Below, piece after piece: positions 1-8,001 of a stretch of DNA of 64,000 nt; position 1 is the first letter of the stretch; every line of letters begins with the position of its first letter. The notes under the pieces are model-generated. The model ran no database searches. It saw only the letters and a list, made by a program, of their open reading frames with translations, and had not been told where the DNA came from. Source of the DNA: Aurantiochytrium sp. KH105. Lineage: Eukaryota; Sar; Bigyra; Thraustochytrida; Thraustochytriidae. Both the position numbers and the translations under genes were made by a program. The stretch spans positions 620,001 to 684,000 of the forward strand of contig BGKB01000026.1 in assembly GCA_003116975.1 (NCBI GenBank), given 5' to 3'.

Positions 1-109
1 CCGCCGCGGCGCAGACCGTCTCGGCGCGGAGAACGCGAAGGCCTCTCCCCGCGCCCGGCGCCCGGCCGGACACCGCGCGCAAAGCGCGCAAAGCGCGAGC
101 CGAGGCGGC

Positions 110-1237
110 ATGGCGGAGCGGCATGGCGCCGCCAAGCTTTCCAGGCTCGACACGCCGCCGCTCGTGAAGGAGTACCGCGCGCGCGCGGAGCAGCAGAGCG
201 AGGTGTCGCTGGCGCCGCTGCGGCTGGACGACGACGGCGACGACGGCGAGCTGGCAGGCTTCGCGCCCTTCCCGGCGTACGAAGAACCGTCGCCAGAGGG
301 GGCCGCGAGCCGGGCTGCTGCTGGCGGCTCGCGTGTCTTACGGCCGCGGAAGCCGGACGCGAACAAGCTCGCGGTGCTGCGCGGCATCGCGCAGGACGGA
401 GGTGATGACGCCCCGGGCCACGCCAAGGACGAGCCTGCGCGAATTATCACCCAAAGCAACGGAGTGAGGTCCTCGAGCGGGGCGAGGTCGACTTTCGGGC
501 CGTCGGCCACGCCGAGCGCGACTTTTGGAGCGAGCGGCGCGAAGGCGGCTGCGACGAGCCAGCGAGCGCGGCCGGGAGCTCTGCGCATCGACACATTCAC
601 GCCACCTCGCGAGGCGGACAAGTCAGAGAGCGACGGGTACGCGTCGTCGCCCAATTCGCTGACGGCGTGCTCGCGATCGACGACGGAATTCGGCAAGGCT
701 ATCTTCGAGGTGAGCGCGCTTGACCTCAATGAAGACCAGACGCAGCACGTAATGTATTTTGGGAGCGGGATCCAGGCATCCGAGCTTGTGGACAGCTCGA
801 CGCAGCCTCCGCAGTACAAGGAGCAGTATACGGTAACGGGTCAAACGCGAAAGGTCAAGTTGAAGCGAGAAGGTCCGCCGCTAGGAAAGAAAGTGAATGT
901 TAATGGCCACGATCTGGCGCTCTTCAAGTACAAGGGCAAATTCTTTGCCATCAAGAACAAGTGCTGCCATCAGGGTGGGCCCCTTTTCCAGGGCGATATT
1001 GAAGACATCGGCTCCACGCCGTATGGGCCGCGGGTGGGCATTGTTGGACGGCGTGGAACGAATCCTTGTGTTGCCTGTCCCTGGCACGGCTGGCGATTTG
1101 ATCTTCGGACGGGCAAGTGCCTCAACAAGGAAGAGTTCAGTCAAGAGATCTACCCGTGCCGAGTCGTCGGTGGCGAAGTCCAGGTTGGCTTTGATGCTTT
1201 TGATGAGTCTGCATTCAAAGATGATGCTGACTTTTAG
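110..1237 (+). CDS. Rieske [2Fe-2S] domain protein
   Basis: This 375-residue protein has a long, low-complexity N-terminal half (about residues 1-250) followed by a Rieske-type domain. The cluster ligands are visible as C285-x-H287 (in KCCHQGGPL) and C323-P-W-H326 (in CPWHGW), the two-Cys/two-His pattern of Rieske ferredoxins. The linker between the two ligand pairs is long and Arg/Gly-rich. No oxygenase mononuclear-iron domain follows, so it resembles stand-alone soluble Rieske ferredoxins of the RFESD type, which act as electron carriers; the partner is unknown. No signal peptide or membrane span is seen. The ATG is the first in the frame, with a GC-rich leader before it. A TAGC microsatellite begins at the stop codon. 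The family call is firm and the role is inferred. Confidence 0.85.
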   Translation: MAERHGAAKLSRLDTPPLVKEYRARAEQQSEVSLAPLRLDDDGDDGELAGFAPFPAYEEPSPEGAASRAAAGGSRVLRPRKPDANKLAVLRGIAQDGGDDAPGHAKDEPARIITQSNGVRSSSGARSTFGPSATPSATFGASGAKAAATSQRARPGALRIDTFTPPREADKSESDGYASSPNSLTACSRSTTEFGKAIFEVSALDLNEDQTQHVMYFGSGIQASELVDSSTQPPQYKEQYTVTGQTRKVKLKREGPPLGKKVNVNGHDLALFKYKGKFFAIKNKCCHQGGPLFQGDIEDIGSTPYGPRVGIVGRRGTNPCVACPWHGWRFDLRTGKCLNKEEFSQEIYPCRVVGGEVQVGFDAFDESAFKDDADF

Positions 1238-1240
1238 CTG

Positions 1241-1266
1241 GCTAGCTAGCTAGCTAGCTAGCTAGC
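1241..1266. repeat. (CTAG)n microsatellite abutting a stop codon
   Basis: About six copies of the tetranucleotide GCTA/CTAG begin three bases after the TAG stop of the Rieske gene. The array repeats the stop triplet in several frames and lies in the 3' UTR. Confidence 0.9.
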
Positions 1267-1401
1267 ATCGAGGATCATGCAAATGAAAGGAAGAGTGTCA
1301 AAGAGAACGGAATTGGAAATTGCGTCAGAAAAGGGGGATGCGGAGGCCTAAGAAAAAGAAAAAGCACAGCAAAGGAAGGAATAGGAAGGGAGAGAATATC
1401 T

Positions 1402-2382
1402 CTACAACGTCATATTGCAGCTTTCGCGAGCTGGCTTGCGCTGGAGAGTACATGTCTCGTTCTCTTTTTCTTCCATTTCTTTCCGTTGAACACGCACTTT
1501 CTTCTGCAGTGTCCAAGGCGAGCAGGCTGGCTGGCATGCCGGTATGCTGGCTGGCCGGTTTCGCACGTCACCGAGCTCCAGATGCAAGATCCTATGATTA
1601 TGAAAACACAATGTACGAAAAAGAAAATTTGCGCGTAAGCTTCTGATCTGGAAAACGAGTGTCATGCATGCAAAGTAGAAACTCACCTTTTGAATCTCCT
1701 CGATGGTGCGTCGATCGCGCGCGACGGTGCCAAGTTTGGTGACAGCGTCCTGGGGTGCTGCGGCAGGGGGTTCGTCCACACGAATCCTCTTGCGGGGGTT
1801 GGCAGAAGGAGCATCGCCGTCCTGGCCGACGCGCGCTTCGGCGTCGGCCATGACCTTGGCGTCGCGCTTCTCGCGCGTGGAATGGCCTGGTTTGAAGAGC
1901 GTGATAAAGGTGCCAATATAGGCGCCCATGTCCTTTTTGCTCGACTCCGGGACGAGACCGAAATCATCTGCTGCCTCGTTGATAATATACCGCTTGTCCT
2001 CAGCGCAGGGCGGGAACACGAGATCTGTGTGCTTTTCGTTCGCCATAAAGGCCTTGCATGTTTCCTGCACAAAGGCCTCGAGCGCGTCGAGGTCTTTGGC
2101 GGTGTCGGCCGGGAATGCCGCCACGCGCAGCACGTTTTCAGCAGCGCCTGGCGCCGCCTCCGCGCCGCCGGCCGATGGCGCCTGGTCCTTTTGCTGCTGC
2201 TGCTGCTCCTGCTGCTGCTGCTGCTGCTGCTCGGCCTGGGCCGTGGCTTCGTAGCGCAAGACTTCGCCGAGCGACCAGAGACTGAGGTTGCGCCTGGCGT
2301 TGGAGTAGTACTTCTTGCCCTTGGACCTGCTCCAGGCCTCCTTCCAGCCCGCCGGCAGCACGGCGTCGCCGTCCCCGCCCAT
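1402..2382 (-). CDS. WW + R3H-type SPAG7-like protein (two exons)
   Basis: The protein opens with a WW-like domain (LPAGWKEAW, then KKYYSNARRNLSLWSL). A poly-Gln tract encoded by 2191-2232 follows, then a region resembling the R3H domain of sperm-associated antigen 7 (RYIINEAADDFGL). The tail RDRRTIEEIQK matches the SPAG7 signature RDTRSIEEAMNEI. A consensus donor (CAAAAG|GTGAGT) follows that motif, and a CTGCAG acceptor joins in phase 0 to a basic, Lys/Glu-rich exon. The model is exon 1 at 2382-1687, intron 1686-1504 (183 nt) and exon 2 at 1503-1402, giving 265 aa. R3H domains bind single-stranded nucleic acids; WW domains bind proline-rich ligands. It is head-to-head with the HVA22-like gene across only 136 bases. 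The second exon is less certain than the first. Confidence 0.7.
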   Translation of the reverse strand: MGGDGDAVLPAGWKEAWSRSKGKKYYSNARRNLSLWSLGEVLRYEATAQAEQQQQQQQEQQQQQKDQAPSAGGAEAAPGAAENVLRVAAFPADTAKDLDALEAFVQETCKAFMANEKHTDLVFPPCAEDKRYIINEAADDFGLVPESSKKDMGAYIGTFITLFKPGHSTREKRDAKVMADAEARVGQDGDAPSANPRKRIRVDEPPAAAPQDAVTKLGTVARDRRTIEEIQKVSFYFACMTLVFQIRSLRANFLFRTLCFHNHRILHLELGDVRNRPASIPACQPACSPWTLQKKVRVQRKEMEEKENETCTLQRKPARESCNMTL

Positions 2383-2518
2383 CGCGCCCTCGCGCGCGCG
2401 CAGTTCCTGGTCTGCCTCGGCCTGGCGAGCCTCGCGAGGCGGCGCAAAGAGGAAGAAGAGAAGGCTCGACGATCAGGCGAGAGCAACGAAGAGCAAAGGA
2501 GAAACGTTGGGCGGCGCC
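2383..2518. promoter_or_regulatory. Short bidirectional promoter region
   Basis: Only 136 bases separate the ATGs of two divergent genes, the SPAG7-like gene on the minus strand and the HVA22-like gene on the plus strand, so both promoters must lie here or overlap the 5' coding ends. No TATA box is evident. Confidence 0.5.
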
Positions 2519-3328
2519 ATGGCGGAGGCCGGGGCCGCGCACGGCCTGCGCGCGATGCTGGACGCGCGGCGCAGCGGAGGCTCGGGCGGCAGCAGGGACA
2601 GCCCCGTGGACGCGGCGTCCGCCTTCGGGTCCGGGTCCGAGGCCGGGTCCGGGTCCGGGTCCGGGTTCGAGACCGGGTCCGAAGGCGACCACGAGGCCAG
2701 CGAGCTGTTCTCGAGGTCGCTCGGCGCCGACGACGTTTGGGAGAGCGGCAAGCACGGCCAGAGACTGAGTACTACCACACTCGCGTCGACGCTGCTCTAT
2801 GCGTCGAGCAGCGGCGCGGCCTCGCTGCAAAGGTCGCCCAAGTCCTTGCAGAGAAGGTTCACGGAGGCGCGAACGAGCCTCGCGCGCGAGCTGGACAATT
2901 ACGAGGGCCTCAAGCAGCTCGAGGCCGCAACGGGTGTCCGAAAGCTCGATCTAGTGTCATGGGGAAGTCTCTTTGTCGGACTTTCGCTCGCCCTTGGCTG
3001 GGGTGCTCGACAGTGGTGCGAAGTAGTCGGCTTTGCATATCCAGCGCAGGCGACCATGAACACGCTTGCCACCAAGGACAAGGCGCAAATTGTGCGCTGG
3101 GTCACGTACTGGGTGTGCATGTCTTTTCTCAACATTATAGAACTTGCTTTTGGCGGATATTTGCTTCGTATCGCACCCTTTTACTATCCGCTCAAAATCG
3201 GTCTCTCACTATGGCTGCAGAGTCGCAGCAAGCGTGGTGCTCTCTACGTGCACTCTCACGTGCTGGCGCCTTTTCTCAAGTGTCATGAGGCCGTACCATT
3301 TCGTTCCCTTTCTGCGAACTTTAACTGA
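2519..3328 (+). CDS. TB2/DP1/HVA22 (REEP) family ER-shaping protein
   Basis: A 269-residue protein. The C-terminal ~95 residues carry the TB2/DP1/HVA22 signature: YPAQATMNTLATKDKAQIVRW, then WVTYWVCMSFLNIIELAFG, then FYYPLKIGLSLWL. These are the paired hydrophobic hairpins of REEP/Yop1/HVA22 proteins, which insert in the ER membrane and stabilise tubule curvature. The N-terminal half is acidic and Ser-rich, with a Gly-Ser stretch from a GGGTCC hexamer repeat (2629-2690). The chosen ATG (GCGCCATGG context) is the one nearest the divergent neighbour; the frame is open further upstream, but that part overlaps the other gene's promoter and N-terminus. The family call is firm. Confidence 0.88.
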   Translation: MAEAGAAHGLRAMLDARRSGGSGGSRDSPVDAASAFGSGSEAGSGSGSGFETGSEGDHEASELFSRSLGADDVWESGKHGQRLSTTTLASTLLYASSSGAASLQRSPKSLQRRFTEARTSLARELDNYEGLKQLEAATGVRKLDLVSWGSLFVGLSLALGWGARQWCEVVGFAYPAQATMNTLATKDKAQIVRWVTYWVCMSFLNIIELAFGGYLLRIAPFYYPLKIGLSLWLQSRSKRGALYVHSHVLAPFLKCHEAVPFRSLSANFN

Positions 3329-3815
3329 GACTTTGTCGCTGCGAATGAAACGTCGTCATCATTGAATTGAGCCTAGAGCACAGAACTTGGTGACATTGCC
3401 GCATGACCACAACAATAATTCGGCTCAGGCTCAAAGATGAAGCCTAGACTTGAGAAATGTATTCGCGGCCAATGTGAAGACGTTCTCCTAGTGTTCCGTC
3501 GTTGCGGACATCTCCGTGATCTGTAACCCACATGATATTACAATCGTTTTGGTTGATCAACTCTGTTGCAAACCCGGCATCGAATATACACAAGAGATCT
3601 GAGCATGTGACCTGGTATTGCTCTACTACGCAGTTACAAATAGACAATCCTGAATGCAACGTTAAGCTCATACGAATGAACTTTTCATTCTCTTTTTCGG
3701 AACGAAGACTTCCGTGAAGGCAAAGTGGAAAGGTGCATCTCCTTTAACATTCATCACTGTAGTACTACACCAATAAACTAAATGAAACTGTCCATCTAGA
3801 AGAGAAGAAATCTTC
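3329..3815. other. Convergent intergenic region
   Basis: This is the shared 3' region between the HVA22-like and WW-glycosyltransferase genes. It is more AT-rich than the flanking coding DNA. No gene, RNA or repeat was recognised. Confidence 0.5.
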
Positions 3816-4925
3816 TTACTTGTCCTTCCAGTGCAACTTGCGGTTGGCCCAGTGTTCCGAGCCGTCCGCATTGTAATTGTACAAAACATCAACGGTGACC
3901 TTGGTGGCGTGCGTATCGAGCTTCTCCTTGGCAACCTCTTTAAAGTCTAATTTTGCCAAGCCCCACCATGGAACATCAGCTGCACGACCTCGCATTTTGT
4001 TGTACTCTTCCTGCACCTCCCACTTGACGTTGCACTTCCAGTCCGTCTTGCGCAGCGTGTCGAGCTTGGTTTTGAGATTCATGGCCTCGAGATCAACAAT
4101 AGCATTTGGAAGGCCCATACGGGGCGCGTCGATGCGCAGACGCGCGGCCGCGACGCGCTTTTGCAACTCGTCGTCTTCACCACCCCAGCCCCAAAAGGTA
4201 TTTGGGAAACCATCGATGCGCGTGTAGTCTTGACGGCTAAACGCAACAATACCTCCAAAGTATTTTGGATTGTTGTTGTATCTCCCCCAGCATTTGGCAA
4301 TATGCAGCGGCACATTGGGCTGTTTGGCGTACCAGGGCTTGAGCGCTTCTTGCGGCAGCAAATCAACATCATGAAAAATGAACGAGTCAAAGGGTCCGTC
4401 TTCATGGTTCGGGTCTGCAGCAATTTTAAAGCCGATATTGAGCAGCTTGCCTCGATTGAACTTGCGCCCGTCGTCAGATTGCTCAACGATGAAAATGTGA
4501 AAAGATGCAATCTCTTTGTTGTCGCTGAGAAACTGGTGCATGTGTGGGACGAATTTGTCCAGCTGCTCCTTGCGTTTCTGTGCCTGATGCAAATCTCTAA
4601 AGGGGACAATGATGGCAACACGCCGTCGGCCGTCCCTGTCCTCGGCTTCACCTTGTCGTTTCGATCGCTTAAGATCGCTATCCTTTACGTGGTCGCTGCT
4701 TGCGTCTCGATCCCGTTTCTTGCGGTCGCTTTCGCTCGTGCGTTCGGCGTCAAAGACTTCTTTTCGCGTCCACACCGACTTTCCCGTTGCTTTCTGAAAG
4801 TAGTAGATCCTATTTTGAGATTTGGACATGCACTGTTCCCATCCCTGCGGCAAGGCTCTGTGATCGTCCTCACCTTCGTCTCTCGAGGTGTCCTTTGTCT
4901 CGTCGGCAACTCCCAGCTCCGACAT
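3816..4925 (-). CDS. WW-domain-fused beta-1,4-galactosyltransferase-like enzyme (GT7)
   Basis: The protein has 369 residues. Residues ~25-57 form a canonical WW domain (W29 and W52, with IYYF between). From about residue 103 a full GT7 beta-1,4-galactosyltransferase fold follows: VAIIVPFRDL, FNRGKLLNIGF, the metal-binding DVD in FHDVDLLP, and WGWGGEDDELQKR, the acceptor/sugar-nucleotide signature. Animal members are Golgi type II proteins with an N-terminal signal anchor. Here the N-terminus is acidic and polar (SELGVADETKDTSRDEGEDD) and shows no membrane segment or signal peptide, so the enzyme as read should be cytosolic or nuclear. The ATG at the 5' end is the first in the frame. Donor and acceptor specificity cannot be told from sequence; GlcNAc or xylose acceptors are known in the family. 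Confidence 0.85.
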   Translation of the reverse strand: MSELGVADETKDTSRDEGEDDHRALPQGWEQCMSKSQNRIYYFQKATGKSVWTRKEVFDAERTSESDRKKRDRDASSDHVKDSDLKRSKRQGEAEDRDGRRRVAIIVPFRDLHQAQKRKEQLDKFVPHMHQFLSDNKEIASFHIFIVEQSDDGRKFNRGKLLNIGFKIAADPNHEDGPFDSFIFHDVDLLPQEALKPWYAKQPNVPLHIAKCWGRYNNNPKYFGGIVAFSRQDYTRIDGFPNTFWGWGGEDDELQKRVAAARLRIDAPRMGLPNAIVDLEAMNLKTKLDTLRKTDWKCNVKWEVQEEYNKMRGRAADVPWWGLAKLDFKEVAKEKLDTHATKVTVDVLYNYNADGSEHWANRKLHWKDK

Positions 4926-5901
4926 GTTTGCAAAAGAAGACTTCGATCGACTCGCACTACCGCGTTGTTTTCTTCTGCTTCTTCTTCTTCTTCAGCCTGC
5001 TCTGTTTCCCCAACGGCTGGCAAGCTTGTCGTCCTCGTATCCGTGCTCAATCAGGGTCACGGTCGTCGTCGTGTTCGCGTCCAGGACAGAGCAGGTCTTT
5101 CCATGCGATTCGCCACCCACCAGGTATTCTTTGCGGTCGGCCTCCTCCTCCTTTCCTTCCCCTCCCCTCCTCTCCTCTTCTCTCCCCGCTCTCGCGTGCG
5201 CGCTCTCGCGCCTTCGCTCCCTCGAGGCCGCTTCAACGCTTTGCTTGCTCTGCGCTCTTGGCCTTGGCTTGGCGTAGCTTGCCCCCCTCCTCCCTCCTCC
5301 TCCCCGGCGCAAATACTCGTTACCCGCCGCCCTCCGCCCACTTCCCTCCCCTGCGTTCCCCACTTGCCCCGCCGCCGCCGCAAGTGGGCCCTGCGCGCGC
5401 CGCAAGTGCGATGTAGGTCCGCTGCGGCGCAGCCTCGCCTGAGGCCCCCTCCTTGCTCCTAATAGTTCGAACAGAGCTCCGCCTGCCTGCCTGCCTGCCT
5501 CGGCTCGCCCTCCTCGCCTCGCGCTCCTCGCGGCGGCTGCGCGGCCGCGGCGTGCACAGCAGAGCAGAGCAGAGCAGAGCAGAGCAGAGCGGGAGCGCGT
5601 GGAGACCGGCGCTCGGCGGCAGGCGCGGCAGCGGACGCAGGCGGCGCTCGCGAGGCCCGGCGCGGCGCGGGGCGCGGCCACGCTGGCAGCGCGGCAGGAA
5701 GGAACTAACTAGCTCGCGGCCTCGATCGACGTGGCGCCGCGTGCGTTACTCGCTCGGCAGGGCAGCGAGAAGCGCGACCTTGGCAAAGCCCGCGCCAGAG
5801 GCTCCGGCGGCGGCTGCTGCTGCTGCTGCGCGCAGACGGGCGGCGAGAGCGGCGGCGGGAGGAGGCGAGGCGCGGCAGCGGACGCGCGCGCGCGAGGCAG
5901 C
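4926..5901. promoter_or_regulatory. Head-to-head promoter region of the WW-GT7 and RER1 genes
   Basis: Nearly 1 kb of GC-rich DNA lies between divergent starts. It contains a pyrimidine-rich tract, a GCCT tetranucleotide array (5481-5500) and an AGAGC pentanucleotide array (5556-5590) in the presumed RER1 leader. Long frames occur on both strands but are compositionally Arg/Ala/Pro-rich, as expected of non-coding GC-rich DNA. No firm gene was seen. Confidence 0.5.
5556..5590. repeat. (AGAGC)n pentanucleotide repeat
   Basis: About seven near-perfect AGAGC units lie upstream of the RER1 ATG, probably in its promoter or 5' UTR. Confidence 0.9.
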
Positions 5902-6486
5902 ATGGAGGGCGGAGACCCGAGGCCGGCGTCAGCCGTGGAGAAGTTCTGGGCACAGGTCGGCAGGCAATACCAGCACCTGCTCGACAAGTCGACGGTGCAC
6001 CTCAAGGCGCGATGGGCGGCGTTCGCGGGCCTCCTGCTGTTTTACCTGATCCGCGTGTACATGCTCAACGGCTGGTTCATCGTCACGTACGGTTTGGGCA
6101 TTTACCTGCTTAACATGTTCATTGGCTTCTTGTCGCCGCAAGTTGACCCGGAGACGGAGGGCCCCGTGCTGCCGACGGCTGGCAGGGACACCGAGGAATA
6201 TCGACCGTTTAACCGGCGCGTCCCCGAGTTCAAGTTCTGGCACAAGGCCACGGTCGCCGTGGTCGTTTCCATCGGCATGACCTTTTTCAGTTTCTTCGAC
6301 ATTCCGGTGTTTTGGCCCATCTTGCTCGTTTACTTTATCCTTCTCTTTGTCATGACGATGCGCAAGCAGATCGCGCATATGATCAAGCACAAGTACGTGC
6401 CCGTTTCCTGGGGCAAAAAGACATACAGCAAAAAGGATCCGCTCAACGCGCCTGGCGCAGCGCCCAGCAAGGGTGTGGCTTTGTAG
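5902..6486 (+). CDS. RER1: RER1, ER-retrieval receptor
   Basis: A 194-residue four-span membrane protein that matches RER1 across its length. It has the N-terminal WAQVGRQYQHLLDKSTVH segment, the YxLGIYLLNMFIGFLSPQVDP block, the EYRPFNRRVPEFKFW loop, and the late spans ending in MRKQIAHMIKHKYVPVSWGKK. RER1 cycles between the cis-Golgi and ER and returns membrane proteins, including unassembled subunits, by recognising polar residues in their transmembrane segments; it travels in COPI vesicles. The next gene encodes the COPI subunit epsilon-COP. The ATG chosen (GGCAGCATGGAGG) starts the conserved protein; the frame extends upstream only through low-complexity leader DNA. Confidence 0.95.
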   Translation: MEGGDPRPASAVEKFWAQVGRQYQHLLDKSTVHLKARWAAFAGLLLFYLIRVYMLNGWFIVTYGLGIYLLNMFIGFLSPQVDPETEGPVLPTAGRDTEEYRPFNRRVPEFKFWHKATVAVVVSIGMTFFSFFDIPVFWPILLVYFILLFVMTMRKQIAHMIKHKYVPVSWGKKTYSKKDPLNAPGAAPSKGVAL

Positions 6487-7113
6487 AGGAGCTAGCTCGA
6501 CACGATCCAGGTGCAGCATCGGTAGAGGCCAGGGAAGGAAAGTGAAACTGGGGGCAAGTTTAGCTTGAACAAGAGTGAGAATAATTTTGCTGGGCGAATA
6601 TCCGACCAATCAACCTAATCGCTCGGTCGCTCGCCCGTTTGCTGGCCTTCAAGTTAGTTGCTGGAGCGAGCGCGAGCCGAGACAAGGATTTGCGGAGCGT
6701 GTCCAGCTTGCCGGACAGTCTGAGACCCAACCTTTATAATTTTTTGCGCATTCTCTTTTTCTCTCTTTCCCTTCTTACTTGGCTTCCCCCCAAAAAATTA
6801 ATATCGTAGCCTTCGTCACCTTGCCAAGTAGCTAGGCAAGCTAAATGCTTTCTTCTTTCAAACCAGAACTTTCTCTCCAGCTGCATTACGATATTTTTGC
6901 TGTTTCTGGACGGATGCCCGAGTAAGGTGTTGCGCTGTACTCTGACACCCTTATATCATTTTCTTCGTCGTACTCTCTCTCTCTCGCTCTCTCGCTTTCA
7001 CTTTGATCAGAAAACGAATCAAGAAGCTTCGATCCAGGCTAAATTGATTGGCTATTATGAAAAGTAGCTCGATGAAAAGATGATAGCGAAAAGATAACAA
7101 GGTCACACAGAGC
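6487..7113. other. Convergent intergenic region
   Basis: A 627-base, AT-richer interval between the 3' ends of RER1 and epsilon-COP. A CT-rich microsatellite (CTCTCTCT) lies near 6975-6995. No coding or RNA gene was recognised. Confidence 0.5.
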
Positions 7114-8001
7114 TTATGATGCAGGGACCTCAAAGGATGCAGCCATGCGGTCGAACTCAGACTTGCAGGAACCAAGCTGCTCCAAAAGAGGATGGCCCGG
7201 TGCGACCTCCTTGAGGGCCCCAATGAGGGGCTGCAGGGGCTTGCGCAGGTTCGCTGCGCAGGAAATGCTATTAATGAGAACATCGACGTCCTTGGGGTCC
7301 TTTTGACGAGCCTCCTCGAGGTACTTTTCAGCGTCAGAAAAGTTCTTCATCTGCATGTGACTCGCGGCAAGGCCGTTGAGCAGAAGCGTGCTGGACATGG
7401 TCTTGTCAATCTGCTCCTGGAAAATGTACGCTGCCTCTTGATATTTTTCACCGCCAGAGGCGAGGTGCACGCGGGCAAGCGAAAGCTGCGTGAGCGCCGA
7501 ATCATCATCCAAGTCCTGCATGGTCTTGAGCTCCTTGGTGGCCAGATCCACGCGGTTCATGCCGATGAAAATCTGAACGCGAAGCGCATGCACTTCCAGG
7601 TTGCCCGTTGCGCGCAGCGCCCGAAGGGCCTCCTTTGTGTCGCCGGCCTCCGCAAAGGCGGTAGACGCCATGATTTGAAGCATCTGGTTGTCCTTGGAGG
7701 TCTCGTCGTTGAGCCATTCGGTAAAGGTCCCAAGCACCGCTTCGCGATTGTTCGGCTGCGTCACAAACGATGCGAGGAGCTTCACGGCAAGAACATCCGT
7801 CGACGCGGAGCCCTGGTCGCCTACGGCGTCGATCACCTTGGCACCCTCGCCCTTGGCAATGTACGAGCGGAACACGTAGACATCGCGGTCAATCTTCTCG
7901 CGATCGGTCTTGGCCTGGAGCTGCTGTGCCTCCTCGATTGCGGCATCGTAGCTGCCCAGCCAAAAGAGGTTACGCACCGAGAACAGCTCGTCGAGCTCCA
8001 T
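7114..8001 (-). CDS. COPE: Coatomer subunit epsilon (epsilon-COP)
   Basis: A 295-residue all-helical TPR-like protein. The opening MELDELFSVRNLFWLGSYDAAI is diagnostic of epsilon-COP (consensus DELF.lrn.fylGnY..aI), and helical repeats follow (LAKVHLASGG-like and LLNGLAASHMQMKNFSDAEKYL). The C-terminus NSISCAANLRKPLQPLI.. and HPLLEQLGSCKSEFDRMAASF also fits the family. Epsilon-COP binds alpha-COP in the COPI coat, which drives Golgi-to-ER retrieval of RER1 clients. The start is the ATG at MELDELF. It is divergent from the reductase gene across almost 2 kb. Confidence 0.93.
   Translation of the reverse strand: MELDELFSVRNLFWLGSYDAAIEEAQQLQAKTDREKIDRDVYVFRSYIAKGEGAKVIDAVGDQGSASTDVLAVKLLASFVTQPNNREAVLGTFTEWLNDETSKDNQMLQIMASTAFAEAGDTKEALRALRATGNLEVHALRVQIFIGMNRVDLATKELKTMQDLDDDSALTQLSLARVHLASGGEKYQEAAYIFQEQIDKTMSSTLLLNGLAASHMQMKNFSDAEKYLEEARQKDPKDVDVLINSISCAANLRKPLQPLIGALKEVAPGHPLLEQLGSCKSEFDRMAASFEVPAS

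Noticed and set aside
1690-3288. Long plus-strand open frame (over 500 codons) across the SPAG7-like and HVA22-like genes
   Set aside because: It is antisense to the first gene and out of frame with the second; its product is Arg/Leu-rich low complexity with a Leu run from the poly-Gln tract.
4161-5462. Long plus-strand frame antisense to the WW-glycosyltransferase
   Set aside because: Shadow of a strong gene with GT7 and WW signatures; the product has no recognisable domain.
4992-5681. Minus-strand frame upstream of the WW-GT7 gene ending in VLDANTTTTVTLIEHGYEDD
   Set aside because: The last ~40 residues look protein-like, but most of the frame is Arg/Ala/Gly-rich and no start or splice model could be supported.
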